DNA of 64,000 nucleotides. Source: Vibrio navarrensis. GTDB taxonomy: Bacteria > Pseudomonadota > Gammaproteobacteria > Enterobacterales > Vibrionaceae. Positions 29,701 to 36,920 of the stretch are shown piece by piece (position 1 is the stretch's first letter; each line of letters opens with the position of its first letter). The DNA lies in contig NZ_CP065218.1 of the NCBI RefSeq assembly GCF_015767675.1, positions 124,001 through 188,000 of the forward strand, read 5' to 3'. Made by a program: the position numbers and the translations under genes. The notes beneath the pieces were generated by a model that did no database searches, had not been told where the DNA came from, and was given only the letters and a program-made list of their open reading frames with translations.

Positions 29701-29843
29701 GTCGCCATAATACTGACCGTTGGAGGCGCCACAGACGGGTAACGAGAAATAGGTAACTTCGGAATAGAAATACATCCAAACAAAATAATGAAAAGAGCAA
29801 TAACCCAAGCAAATACGGGGCGATGAATAAAAAACTGAGACAT
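26742..29843 (-). CDS. RND multidrug efflux pump, AdeB-like (HAE-1)
   Basis: A 1033-residue inner-membrane proton-drug antiporter. The N-terminus MSQFFIHRPVFAWVIALFI and the sections QVDVQNQLKAVESRLPQVV, EKAMRIWVDPSKL and LTMFGMVLAIGIIVDDAIVV follow A. baumannii AdeB closely. The proton-relay residues are visible: paired Asp in GIIVDDAIVVVENVER and the Lys in GLSAKNAILIVEFAK. Two large periplasmic loops and about 12 membrane helices fit the family. The adaptor gene lies directly upstream and a two-component pair diverges beyond it. No outer-membrane channel gene is adjacent, so a TolC-like channel encoded elsewhere is presumed. Confidence 0.92.
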   Translation of the reverse strand: MSQFFIHRPVFAWVIALFIILFGCISIPKLPISRYPSVAPPTVSIMATYPGASPKEMNDGVLSLIEGELSNVKNLMYFESSADNSGSASITVTFKPGTDSDMAQVDVQNQLKAVESRLPQVVRQSGLSVESATSNFLMIVGLKSDDNRFDEIALNDYLARNIVDELRRIEGVGRVQSFGAEKAMRIWVDPSKLNSLGLTMNDVSQAITSQNTQIAPGSIGAAPTVLGQRVTVPLTVQGQLTSVEEFSNIILRANNNGSKVVLSDVARVEIGSQSYGYLNRENGKTATAAAIQLTPGANAVKTADAVQKRLAELSQSLPSGMTYSIPFNTAPFVKVSINKVIHTLVEAMVLVFFVMFLFLQNIRYTLIPAIVAPIALLGTFTVMLLTGFSINVLTMFGMVLAIGIIVDDAIVVVENVERLMSEKGLSPKEATSKAMKEITGAIIGITLVLTAVFIPMAFASDSVGAIYKQFTLSMAVSILFSAFLALTLTPALCATLLKPVNANHHEQTRFAKWFNRGFNRMNNRYESQVNVLVNRKGRMMLGFVFLCAILVLVYRQLPSSFLPEEDQGYFITNIQLPADATTVRTLDVVKKFEQHALSRPAIESTMTVIGFGFSGSGTNTAQSFTTLKDWESRDDTTALDELRLAEEAMADVKEGTVMHMLPPSIEELGTSSDITFFLQDRGNQGYEALKAVETKMLELAKNSKSLSDVYSDGLPAGTSIHLDIDRQKAEVLGVSFTSISETLSTAIGSLYINDFPNEGRMQQVIMQADASSRMQIEDVLKLYVRNINGGMVPLSEIVTPIWSESAPQFIRFQGYPAVRISGSAAAGVASGDAMAEIEQMAKQLPSGFTIAWTGQALQELHSAKQAPMLMALSMLVVFLVLAALYESWAIPLSVMLVVPLGLLGAVLAIVARDMPNDVFFKVGMITVIGLSAKNAILIVEFAKQLREQGNGLVQSAVQAAKLRLRPILMTSLAFGLGVVPLMLASGASAETQRAIGTGVFGGMVSATLLAIYFVPVFFVFVMSIQERYFKNEK

Positions 29844-29864
29844 AAAAAGCCACTCTAACCTTAA

Positions 29865-31043
29865 TCAGTTTGTCGCAGATGTTAAAAGAACCTCAGGTTC
29901 TTCCCATTTGCGTTGGTCTACGAGAACGCCGCTCTCAAGCCTTTCCTTGCCCTCGACTACGATATTTTCTCCTTCATGAACGCCCGATTTCACGCGGTAC
30001 TGACCATCGATCAATTCTCCGAGCTTTACAGGTTTTAAATGTGCATGTCCTTCCTGATCAATACTCCAAAGGTGAGGAGCACCGGCAAGATGCATAACCG
30101 CCTGTTGCGGAACCATTAACGCGTTGTCATAACTCGAATAAAGTACCTTTGCCTTCACAAACATACCCGGTAATAGCAAACGTTGGGAGTTGTCCACGAG
30201 TACACGTAACAACACATCTCCTGTGCCTTCATCGATATTGATTCCAGAAAACAGGATTTCACCTTTGACTGGGTAAGGAGCTCCGTTGCTGCGTAAAATT
30301 TTAATTTTTGTTCTAGCAACGCTAGGTTGTCCGTCAGAACTGGCCGCTAAAGCCTCACGAATCGCTTCTAGTGAAGACGCAGGTCGACGAATATCAACAA
30401 AAACTTGATCGATCTGTTGGATACGCGTCATCGGTGTTGCGTCTGTACTGCTGACCAGAGCACCCTCAGTCACCAAGGTTTGCTCTATCAGTCCAGATAT
30501 CGGTGCGGTCACATTTGCAAACTTCAGATCAAGCATACGACGAGTGAGCGTCGCTTTAGCGACCGCAACTTCTGCGGCGGCTTGGTCACGTTGTAATACA
30601 ACATCGTCATACTCTTGACGACTGATAGAATCTTTTTTAACCAAAGGCTTTAATCGTAACTCTTTTTCCAGAGCACGTTGATAAGTCACCTGCGCTCTCT
30701 GTAAGTTTGCTTTGGCAGTGTCAACTTCCGCTGCAAATGGCGCAGGATCAATCTGGAATAGCGGTTGGCCTGCTTTCACTTCAGCGCCTTGTTTGAACAA
30801 GCGATGTTGTACAATCCCAACCACTTGTGGACGAATCTCCGCAAGGCGCACGGCCTTCACTCTTCCAGGAAGCTCTTCATACACATCTAATTGTTGTGGT
30901 TGCGTCGTTATCGTTGAAACTAAAGGCAAAGACTCTTTTAGTCCGACTTCACTTTCGTCTTTATTGGATTGATTACAGCCAACTAAAAAGAAAAGTACCA
31001 ATATATGTAAGCTGATAGATACACATATATTTATCTTTTTCAC
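29865..31043 (-). CDS. RND efflux periplasmic adaptor, AdeA-like lipoprotein
   Basis: A 392-residue membrane-fusion protein that bridges the pump and an outer-membrane channel. The signal ends in a lipobox (LVGC, Cys23), so it is a lipoprotein. It has the biotinyl-lipoyl motif (VKAGQPLFQIDP), an alpha-hairpin (AKANLQRAQVTYQRALEKE), the second lipoyl half (VTAPISGLIEQTLVTEGAL) and a beta-barrel domain. Length and order agree with AcrA/AdeA. It begins the operon adaptor-pump-GNAT, with 21 bases between its stop and the pump start. Confidence 0.9.
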   Translation of the reverse strand: MKKINICVSISLHILVLFFLVGCNQSNKDESEVGLKESLPLVSTITTQPQQLDVYEELPGRVKAVRLAEIRPQVVGIVQHRLFKQGAEVKAGQPLFQIDPAPFAAEVDTAKANLQRAQVTYQRALEKELRLKPLVKKDSISRQEYDDVVLQRDQAAAEVAVAKATLTRRMLDLKFANVTAPISGLIEQTLVTEGALVSSTDATPMTRIQQIDQVFVDIRRPASSLEAIREALAASSDGQPSVARTKIKILRSNGAPYPVKGEILFSGINIDEGTGDVLLRVLVDNSQRLLLPGMFVKAKVLYSSYDNALMVPQQAVMHLAGAPHLWSIDQEGHAHLKPVKLGELIDGQYRVKSGVHEGENIVVEGKERLESGVLVDQRKWEEPEVLLTSATN

Positions 31044-31110
31044 TGAGGTATCCTCTGAACAAATTAAAGCGGACTATCCGCTGTCGATAGTTGTTGAGTC
31101 TAATACCTGT

Positions 31111-31140
31111 GTGTGGAGGTCCCGCTGAGTGAATGTGGAG
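31111..31140. promoter_or_regulatory. Direct repeat resembling the AdeR box
   Basis: GTGTGGAG at 31111-31118 and ATGTGGAG at 31133-31140 are 22 bases apart, start to start. A weaker unit (CCGCTGAG, 31122-31129) sits in the middle, giving an 11-base period. As I recall it, the Acinetobacter AdeR site between adeR and adeA contains GTGTGGAG repeated at an 11-base period. The right-hand unit overlaps the ribosome site of the regulator gene. Confidence 0.45.
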
Positions 31141-31145
31141 ATTTG

Positions 31146-31922
31146 ATGGAGATGAACAATTTGTACGTTGAAGGGCAGAAATTTGCGGCAGATTCTGGTC
31201 CAGATGCAGGAACCGGGTCTTATCGTCAGGCGTTAATTCTGATCGCTGAGGATGAATTTGAAATTGTCGATATACTCTCCGCTTACCTAACGCGCAGTAA
31301 TATGCGTACGATTCACGCTGCAGATGGTCAAAGGGCACTCGAACTTCATTCATCCATGAAGCCAGATCTTATACTGCTTGATATCCAGATGCCTAAAATG
31401 GATGGATGGAAAGTGTTGTCGGAACTTCGTCAGAAAAGTAATACCCCCGTCATCATGCTTACCGCCATGGACCAAGACTTAGATAAATTGATGGCTCTCA
31501 GAATCGGGGCTGATGATTACGTTGTTAAGCCATTTAATCCGGCAGAAGTCGTCGCGAGAGTCCAAGCCGTTCTAAGACGCACATTAGAAGTTCATCAACC
31601 TCACAAGAAAAATATACTGCGAGCCGAACCGTTTGAAGTCGATTTAGAGAGTCACGAAATCGCTGTTAATGTGGACGGAGAACGTCATACCCTGCTACTC
31701 ACTTTAACTGAGTTTAAGTTGTTGACTCACTTCATTCGTTCACCCAAGCGAGTGTTTAGCCGAGGAGAGTTATTGGACTCTTGCTTACCTGAGGGCGATG
31801 CTCTGGAACGCACAGTTGATAGTCACATCAGCAAAATCCGCAAAAAACTTGAAGCCTACGGTATTCAAGGCGTTCCAGCTGGTGTTCGTGGTGTCGGTTA
31901 CCGTTTTAAGGGCGACCAATGA
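31146..31922 (+). CDS. OmpR-family response regulator, AdeR-like
   Basis: A 258-residue regulator. The receiver domain has the acidic pocket (AEDEFE), the phospho-Asp in LILLDIQMPKMDGW and the conserved Lys in VVKPFNP; the C-terminal half is the winged helix. Segments such as TPVIMLTAMDQDLDKLMALR and DALERTVDSHISKIRKKLE closely match A. baumannii AdeR. The ATG at 31146 follows GTGGAG and is preferred over a GTG 33 bases upstream. Its stop overlaps the kinase start by 4 bases. It diverges from the pump operon, which is its probable target. Confidence 0.85.
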   Translation: MEMNNLYVEGQKFAADSGPDAGTGSYRQALILIAEDEFEIVDILSAYLTRSNMRTIHAADGQRALELHSSMKPDLILLDIQMPKMDGWKVLSELRQKSNTPVIMLTAMDQDLDKLMALRIGADDYVVKPFNPAEVVARVQAVLRRTLEVHQPHKKNILRAEPFEVDLESHEIAVNVDGERHTLLLTLTEFKLLTHFIRSPKRVFSRGELLDSCLPEGDALERTVDSHISKIRKKLEAYGIQGVPAGVRGVGYRFKGDQ

Positions 31923-32989
31923 AATTAAGTGGTTTGAGCCGTCAAATTGCATTCTCAATGATAAAAATCGCAATCGGATCAGCATTGCTTGCAACGATAG
32001 GCTCGTTTATTTTTTATTATCTTTGGGATAAATATTGGCCCAATTATATACCGAGTGAGGACGCTCTCACTCCTTCTTGGCCAGAATGGATTTGGCTCGC
32101 ACTAACCTGCGTTATTGTCATTCTGCTAGCCGTCAATCTTGCTACGAAGTTATCCCAACGCATTTTGGAACCGCTAAGTGCTGTTGCTGAGGGAATGCGG
32201 AAACTCGCTGAAGGCGACCTACATTTTCGCGCTAATGTTGGTGACCGTTCATTAGGTGAAGCCGCTTTATTGGTAGACGATTTCAACCTATTGGCGGATA
32301 AACTTCAACGAATGACAGAAGAGCACGCCTTTTGGAATGCGGCGATCGCCCATGAACTCAGAACCCCTGTGACGATTTTACGGGGCCGATTACAAGGGTT
32401 AGCTGAAGGTGTCTTTACGCCAGATAAAAACCAGTTCACTAAACTATTAGTACAAATTGAAGGGTTATCTCGATTAATAGAAGATCTACGTGTTATTAGC
32501 TTAATGAACAGTGATGAATTAAGAATAAATAGAAAAGAAACCAACTTAGCGACAGAAATAAAATTACTTACTGATTTGTCGGTCAATATGCTTAATGAAG
32601 CAAATCAACATGTAGAACTTAATGTAACAACACAACCTGTCTTTTGTGACCCCACCAGAATAAGACAAGCTTTATTGGCTATATTGGAAAATGCAAGTAA
32701 ATATGCTCTTCCGGGTGTAATAACCATCTCGACCCAGCTTAAAGATGGTTTTTGCTATTTAAGTGTGGAAGATTCTGGTCCGGGAATATCATCTGAGTTA
32801 ATTCCGCATATTTTCACTGCATTTCGCATTGCTGAAGATAATCCCAAAAGCGGTAGCGGATTAGGCTTAGCGGTTGTTGCTGCGATTGCAACAGCGCACG
32901 AAGGAAGCGTTAGTTGTCGTATAAGCAATAAAGGCGGAACAATAATAGAACTCTGTTGGCCAACAAATGCGACTCAAATAGAAGTATAA
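31919..32989 (+). CDS. Sensor histidine kinase, AdeS-like
   Basis: A 356-residue inner-membrane kinase. Two membrane helices (about 10-32 and 58-76) flank a short periplasmic loop, then HAMP, HisKA with the phospho-acceptor in AAIAHELRTPVTILRGRLQG, and HATPase_c with ALLAILENASKYA, DSGPGIS and GSGLGLAVVAAI. The HisKA segment and the WNAAIAHELRTP context match AdeS of Acinetobacter. Length equals AdeS. The pair is expected to sense membrane stress or drugs and adjust the adjacent pump. Base composition here is more AT-rich than in the flanks. Confidence 0.87.
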   Translation: MKLSGLSRQIAFSMIKIAIGSALLATIGSFIFYYLWDKYWPNYIPSEDALTPSWPEWIWLALTCVIVILLAVNLATKLSQRILEPLSAVAEGMRKLAEGDLHFRANVGDRSLGEAALLVDDFNLLADKLQRMTEEHAFWNAAIAHELRTPVTILRGRLQGLAEGVFTPDKNQFTKLLVQIEGLSRLIEDLRVISLMNSDELRINRKETNLATEIKLLTDLSVNMLNEANQHVELNVTTQPVFCDPTRIRQALLAILENASKYALPGVITISTQLKDGFCYLSVEDSGPGISSELIPHIFTAFRIAEDNPKSGSGLGLAVVAAIATAHEGSVSCRISNKGGTIIELCWPTNATQIEV

Positions 32990-33009
32990 AATCTTAAAGC
33001 AGTCATAGA

Positions 33010-33058
33010 AAAAGCAAGTTAATAAATTATTTTCGGATATTAACTCACTTGCTTTTTT
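33010..33058 (+). terminator. Terminator after the AdeS-like gene
   Basis: AAAAGCAAG with an inner TTAATA stem and the complementary TATTAA, then CTTGCTTTTTT. The stem has a bulge on the right arm; a T run follows. Confidence 0.65.
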
Positions 33059-33108
33059 ATTTGGACAGACGAATAAATATGTTTGAAAGTGAAAGATAAG
33101 AATAAGAA

Positions 33109-33186
33109 GGCTGGTTAGCTTAACAAGGTCGGAGATAAGCAACCTTGAAACTTTTCTTGGGCGGACGAATTAATCGCTAACCAGCC
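33109..33186. repeat. Inverted repeat with nested stem, unknown role
   Basis: GGCTGGTTAGC (33109-33119) and GCTAACCAGCC (33176-33186) are exact inverted copies 56 bases apart. Inside lies a second inverted pair, CAAGGT (33124-33129) and ACCTTG (33142-33147). As RNA this would fold into a branched stem. It lies between the AdeS-like and EamA genes, which converge here. It could be a termination structure, a small RNA or a relic of a mobile element. Confidence 0.5.
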
Positions 33187-33285
33187 ATAATCTTAAAATA
33201 ACATCTAAACCTGTCGTTAAGCTGATAAAAACAAAAGACGTTACTTCAATGAAATAACGCCTCTTTAAGCTTCCTTTTGAATCTT

Positions 33286-34209
33286 CTACACAAGATGAGC
33301 TTTGATATGAGAGAAGTACTTAAACAGTTTGGCTGCAAAGGTATTCATCAATACTGCGAATATTACGAGCGTAATCCCGACTATCTGATGTTTAGAAAAA
33401 CTTTCATCAAAAAACAGGACCTGCCAGATCATCGTAAACAATAAATTAGTGAAAATAAGCGGCGCAAGCTGAGAGCTACTCTCCACCAGCTTGTAAGCTT
33501 TCGAACGTAAGATTTGATTACCCACGACGGTTACTGAAAGGCCCAATAAACATACCCATACAAATGCATTGTTTTGAGGTTCCAGCAGTATCTGAGTATC
33601 AAGATCAGATAACCCAAAGACAAACGCTAAAGGAAGCACGCTTACCGCTGCGATGAGAAATGTCCAGCTATTGAGCACTGATGCTTTAACCTCACCTTTA
33701 CTGGCACGAAACAAACTCACTTGCGATCCTGCGTTAAACAAGCCTGCACCCAAGCCAATGAGCAACTCTGGTCGAAACTGAAATCCAGACACATCCCCAG
33801 CCAACATTAAAACACCGGCGAAAGTGGCAACTAGGCCAAACTTCGTTTCAACTTTAATCTTTACCTTAAAAACCAGTTTCTCGATAACGGCAATAAAGAT
33901 AGGGCCTGTTGCAAACAGTACGGTTGTTTCTACAAGAGACAAGGTGTTCAGTGAAGCGATAAAGCAAAGTTGACATGCCGTAATACACAATCCACGAATG
34001 ATCAAAGCTTTTATGACTGATCGAGGTGGCAAAGGTAGTTTGGAAACTCCCACTATGGCAAAAAGCAGTAATGCAGGCATAAAGAATCGTAAAAATGTAA
34101 GGAGCTCAATGCCCATCATTTCGGTAAGTTTTTTTAATACAAGCCCAGTTAACGACATACTGAATGTTGAAATGAGCATATAAGGTACAGCGCGATTTTT
34201 TAACAACAT
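33286..34209 (-). CDS. EamA-family (DMT) inner-membrane transporter
   Basis: A 307-residue protein with about ten hydrophobic helices in two EamA repeats (for example LLTFLRFFMPALLLFAIVG and CLLGLSVTVVGNQILRSKA). The family exports or imports metabolites and amines by proton or sodium exchange. Substrate is unknown. It is divergent from a LysR regulator with 91 bases between, so control by that regulator is likely. In family members with such neighbours the substrate is often an amino acid or its derivative; that remains inference here. Confidence 0.82.
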   Translation of the reverse strand: MLLKNRAVPYMLISTFSMSLTGLVLKKLTEMMGIELLTFLRFFMPALLLFAIVGVSKLPLPPRSVIKALIIRGLCITACQLCFIASLNTLSLVETTVLFATGPIFIAVIEKLVFKVKIKVETKFGLVATFAGVLMLAGDVSGFQFRPELLIGLGAGLFNAGSQVSLFRASKGEVKASVLNSWTFLIAAVSVLPLAFVFGLSDLDTQILLEPQNNAFVWVCLLGLSVTVVGNQILRSKAYKLVESSSQLAPLIFTNLLFTMIWQVLFFDESFSKHQIVGITLVIFAVLMNTFAAKLFKYFSHIKAHLV

Positions 34210-34300
34210 AATCTCCCCCTATTGACGCGCTCATAGTAGAGCAATGACAACAGAGAAAAAAACGAATATATTTAAACAAACCTGTTAGATAAACTTACAT

Positions 34301-35221
34301 ATGAATAGACGACCACCACTCAAATCTCTTTACGCATTTGTCGCTGTCGCAGAGGCAGGCAGTATGACTGAAGCTGCAGGCTTACTTAGCGTAAGCCACT
34401 CTGCAATCAGCCAAGCTGTTAAAAGTCTTGAATCGTTAATTGGTCAACCACTGTTTCATCGGGTTGGCAGGCAGGTTCAGCTCAATGCCATAGGTCAGAG
34501 GTACTACAACGATATAGCTCCTGCATTAAAGGCAATTATCACAGCGACGGAATCGGTCACTCAACAACCTCAGTCAAACCGAATTACGGTAAATATGGTC
34601 AACTCACTGGCTATGCACTGGTGGGTTCCACGAGTCGATAACTTCCAACAATATGCACCCAACGTCGATATTCGACTTTCCAACTTAATTGGTTCATTTG
34701 ACTTAAACCAAGAAGGTGTCGATGTCGCGATCCTGCATGGCAAAACCGACGAGTGGCAAGATTATTATTGTGAAAAGCTCGGTGACGATGAACTCCTATT
34801 GGTATGCAGCCCTGAACTACTGGAGTCATTCGAAACGTTTCCGTCTGCAGCTGATCTCCTAACACGTTATCCAGCCATTTATGCAGAGAACCTGCGTAGG
34901 AAGCATGACTGGAGTGTTTGGTGCGAAGGAAATTCACTTCACGTACCTAAGCAAAACAAGAACCTTAACTTCATCGCTTCCATTCATGCGGTGCAAGCTG
35001 CGATTCGTAAGCTGGGCGTGTTGGTCACTCATCGCTTGTTTGTTCGTGATGATATTAAACACGGAATGTTGGTCGAAATCGGCACACCAGTGAATAACCC
35101 GCATCAGGAATTTTTCTTCGTATGCAAGCCAGAAAAGCTGCTCAACGAACATGTAGCCACACTGAAATCTTGGTTACATAAGGAGTTCACTGAAAGCAAA
35201 AATGAAGAAACGGCTGGTTGA
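34301..35221 (+). CDS. LysR-family regulator
   Basis: A 306-residue LysR-type regulator, likely controlling the divergent EamA transporter. The winged helix-turn-helix is at the N-terminus (AGSMTEAAGLLSVSHSAISQAVKSLESLIG, residues about 18-47, with PLFHR next). The remainder is the effector-binding domain of type II periplasmic fold (ITVNMVNSLAMHWWVPRV, then VDVAILHGKTDEW). The text most resembles GcvA-like regulators, but the local genes give no sign of glycine control. The inducer is unknown. Confidence 0.85.
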   Translation: MNRRPPLKSLYAFVAVAEAGSMTEAAGLLSVSHSAISQAVKSLESLIGQPLFHRVGRQVQLNAIGQRYYNDIAPALKAIITATESVTQQPQSNRITVNMVNSLAMHWWVPRVDNFQQYAPNVDIRLSNLIGSFDLNQEGVDVAILHGKTDEWQDYYCEKLGDDELLLVCSPELLESFETFPSAADLLTRYPAIYAENLRRKHDWSVWCEGNSLHVPKQNKNLNFIASIHAVQAAIRKLGVLVTHRLFVRDDIKHGMLVEIGTPVNNPHQEFFFVCKPEKLLNEHVATLKSWLHKEFTESKNEETAG

Positions 35222-35287
35222 AGTATTGAGTAATCTCAACGCTCTACGCTCATTATCTACAGATAGGGAAGCGTCGGATCGTGCCAA

Positions 35288-35325
35288 GCCCAGACTCTAT
35301 CATTGTGCCCAGATTCTATCATTGT
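35288..35325. repeat. Tandem 19-base duplication
   Basis: Two adjacent 19-base units, GCCCAGACTCTATCATTGT (35288-35306) and GCCCAGATTCTATCATTGT (35307-35325), differ at one base. They lie downstream of the LysR gene. No function is seen. Confidence 0.7.
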
Positions 35326-35349
35326 ACAGTGTGGGATCAATTAGGCACT

Positions 35350-35373
35350 AAAAAGCCCGGCAAGCGGGCTTTG
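35350..35373 (-). terminator. Bidirectional terminator after the S4 and LysR genes
   Basis: AAAAAGCCCG, GCAA, CGGGCTTT stem. On the minus strand it ends GGGCTTTTT and lies 15 bases after the S4-protein stop codon. Confidence 0.85.
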
Positions 35374-35387
35374 ACAGTAGCAATAGA

Positions 35388-35915
35388 TTAGAAGAAGTCA
35401 ATGGAGTTGCGACCACTGCTTGGATCGCGCGTCGCTTGTGGCTTTTCTTGTTTCTTCCCTTTACCCGCAGCCTGAGAAAGCGCGTTCTTCTGTGCTTTTC
35501 GCTCTTTGTGCGCCGCTTTGCGGCCTGTGGATTTGGGCCCCGTCCCTTTGGGTTTAGTCGCGTTATTTTGACGAGACTTCTCTTTACGTGCGGTGGCTAG
35601 CGGCTTTTCAGCTTCTTGCTCCACCGCTTCTGGCTCAATCACGGGCGCATCGCACACCACCATGTAGTATTCCTGATTGAACTCAAAAAAATCCCCATCG
35701 TACATTTTGCGGCGTTTACGCGTTTCCAATTCGCCGTTCACCGCCACATAGCCTTCGGCGATGACATGTTTCGCTTCACCGCCACCGCTCACCAAGTTGG
35801 CAATTTTGAACACTTTATACAGTTCAATCGGTTGACTGGAGACTTCAATACCGATCGCTTCTATTTCTATCTCTTCAGCGCAATCGGCATCGTCATAAGG
35901 GTAGTCTTGAGTCAT
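35388..35915 (-). CDS. S4-domain RNA-binding protein, YbcJ-like with basic tail
   Basis: A 175-residue protein. The N-terminal part (about residues 25-95) is a YbcJ-type S4 domain: IELYKVFKIANLVSGGGEAKHVIAEG then VAVNGELETRKRRKMYDGD, with the alpha-L RNA-binding turn. Residues about 105-175 are a low-complexity Lys/Ala/Gly tail (KPKGTGPKSTGRKAAHKERK) that E. coli YbcJ (70 residues) lacks. The acidic N-terminus (YDDADCAEEIEIEAI) is also an extension. It should bind structured RNA in the cytoplasm, perhaps ribosomal; no partner is evident. Confidence 0.8.
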   Translation of the reverse strand: MTQDYPYDDADCAEEIEIEAIGIEVSSQPIELYKVFKIANLVSGGGEAKHVIAEGYVAVNGELETRKRRKMYDGDFFEFNQEYYMVVCDAPVIEPEAVEQEAEKPLATARKEKSRQNNATKPKGTGPKSTGRKAAHKERKAQKNALSQAAGKGKKQEKPQATRDPSSGRNSIDFF

Positions 35916-36093
35916 GTGTTTATCTCGTTACAGAATTTGCCGCAGTTTAAACTGATAGCCTGCCAACCTCAAACGAAATAGCTGAAACCCACTCGCGGCC
36001 CTGCTCATCTTCGCTCTTCCAGAGATGAAATTCCCATGGTAGGAGACGTAATGAGCTAAAGTTAAATAAAACTCGGGCAGATGAAGAGGGATT

Positions 36094-36900
36094 ATGCGGA
36101 AATCCAATAAGATAGGTTGGCAACTGTTGATCGGACTGAGCATACTGGCAACGACCTCGCACGCGCGTTCAACCCAAGTCATCATCTACAGTGACGACGC
36201 CTACCCGCCCTACAGTTACCAAATTCAGGGTAAAGCAACGGGCATCTATCCCGATATTTTGCGCCAAGTCTTTGAAAAAATGCCGGAGTTTACCGTCATC
36301 ATTAAACCCGTGCCATTCAAACGCGGTTTACGCTTGCTGGAAACCGGCAAAGGTTTTGCTTTGTTTCCTCCCTACAAGTATCCGAATCGTCGCCCCTACG
36401 TTAACCCTTACTCCGTACCAATATTGCAAGAAGAGGTGGTGGTGTACTGTCACAACGACGTTTCACTTCCCAACGGGCCAAGATTGACGCGTTGGCCAGA
36501 AGACTTTTACGGCAAGACTATCGGAATCAATGCCGCTTTCTCCATCGGCGGAGAGGCTTTTTGGAACGCAGCTCGCGATGGCCAACTGCGAGTCGAAGAA
36601 GCCAAGGACAATCAAGAAAACATTCTGAAAATGCGGGCAAAACGCATCGACTGCTACATCAATGACAAGCTTTCTATCGCTTGGGAAATCAAACGATTAA
36701 AGCTTTCTGGCCGTATTGATAAAAGCAATTTTTTTCAACTTGCCGCACTGGTGAGCACAGAATATGGCTATCTCGGCTACACCGCCTATGGCGAAGATTT
36801 TCCCTACAAGGAAAAGTTTGTGGCACAATTTGACCGGATATTACTCGACCTACAACAAGCTGGCGTGGTCAAGCAGGTGATTCGCACCTATACCGATTAA
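36094..36900 (+). CDS. Periplasmic solute-binding protein, SBP_bac_3 family
   Basis: A 268-residue exported protein: signal peptide (LLIGLSILATTSHA), then the amino-acid-type binding fold (IYSDDAYPPYSYQIQGKATG, then YPDILRQVF and RGLRLLETGKGFALFPP). No ABC transporter genes are adjacent. It resembles the orphan binding proteins of Vibrionales, possibly involved in signalling or sensing. Ligand unknown. It ends 20 bases before the EEP-family gene. Confidence 0.75.
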   Translation: MRKSNKIGWQLLIGLSILATTSHARSTQVIIYSDDAYPPYSYQIQGKATGIYPDILRQVFEKMPEFTVIIKPVPFKRGLRLLETGKGFALFPPYKYPNRRPYVNPYSVPILQEEVVVYCHNDVSLPNGPRLTRWPEDFYGKTIGINAAFSIGGEAFWNAARDGQLRVEEAKDNQENILKMRAKRIDCYINDKLSIAWEIKRLKLSGRIDKSNFFQLAALVSTEYGYLGYTAYGEDFPYKEKFVAQFDRILLDLQQAGVVKQVIRTYTD

Positions 36901-36920
36901 CGCCTATCTTGAGGAGTGGT

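Noticed and set aside
33109..33186. attC-like integron site
   Set aside because: The long stem has no GTTRRRY/RYYYAAC ends in the right orientation and no integrase or cassette array is present.
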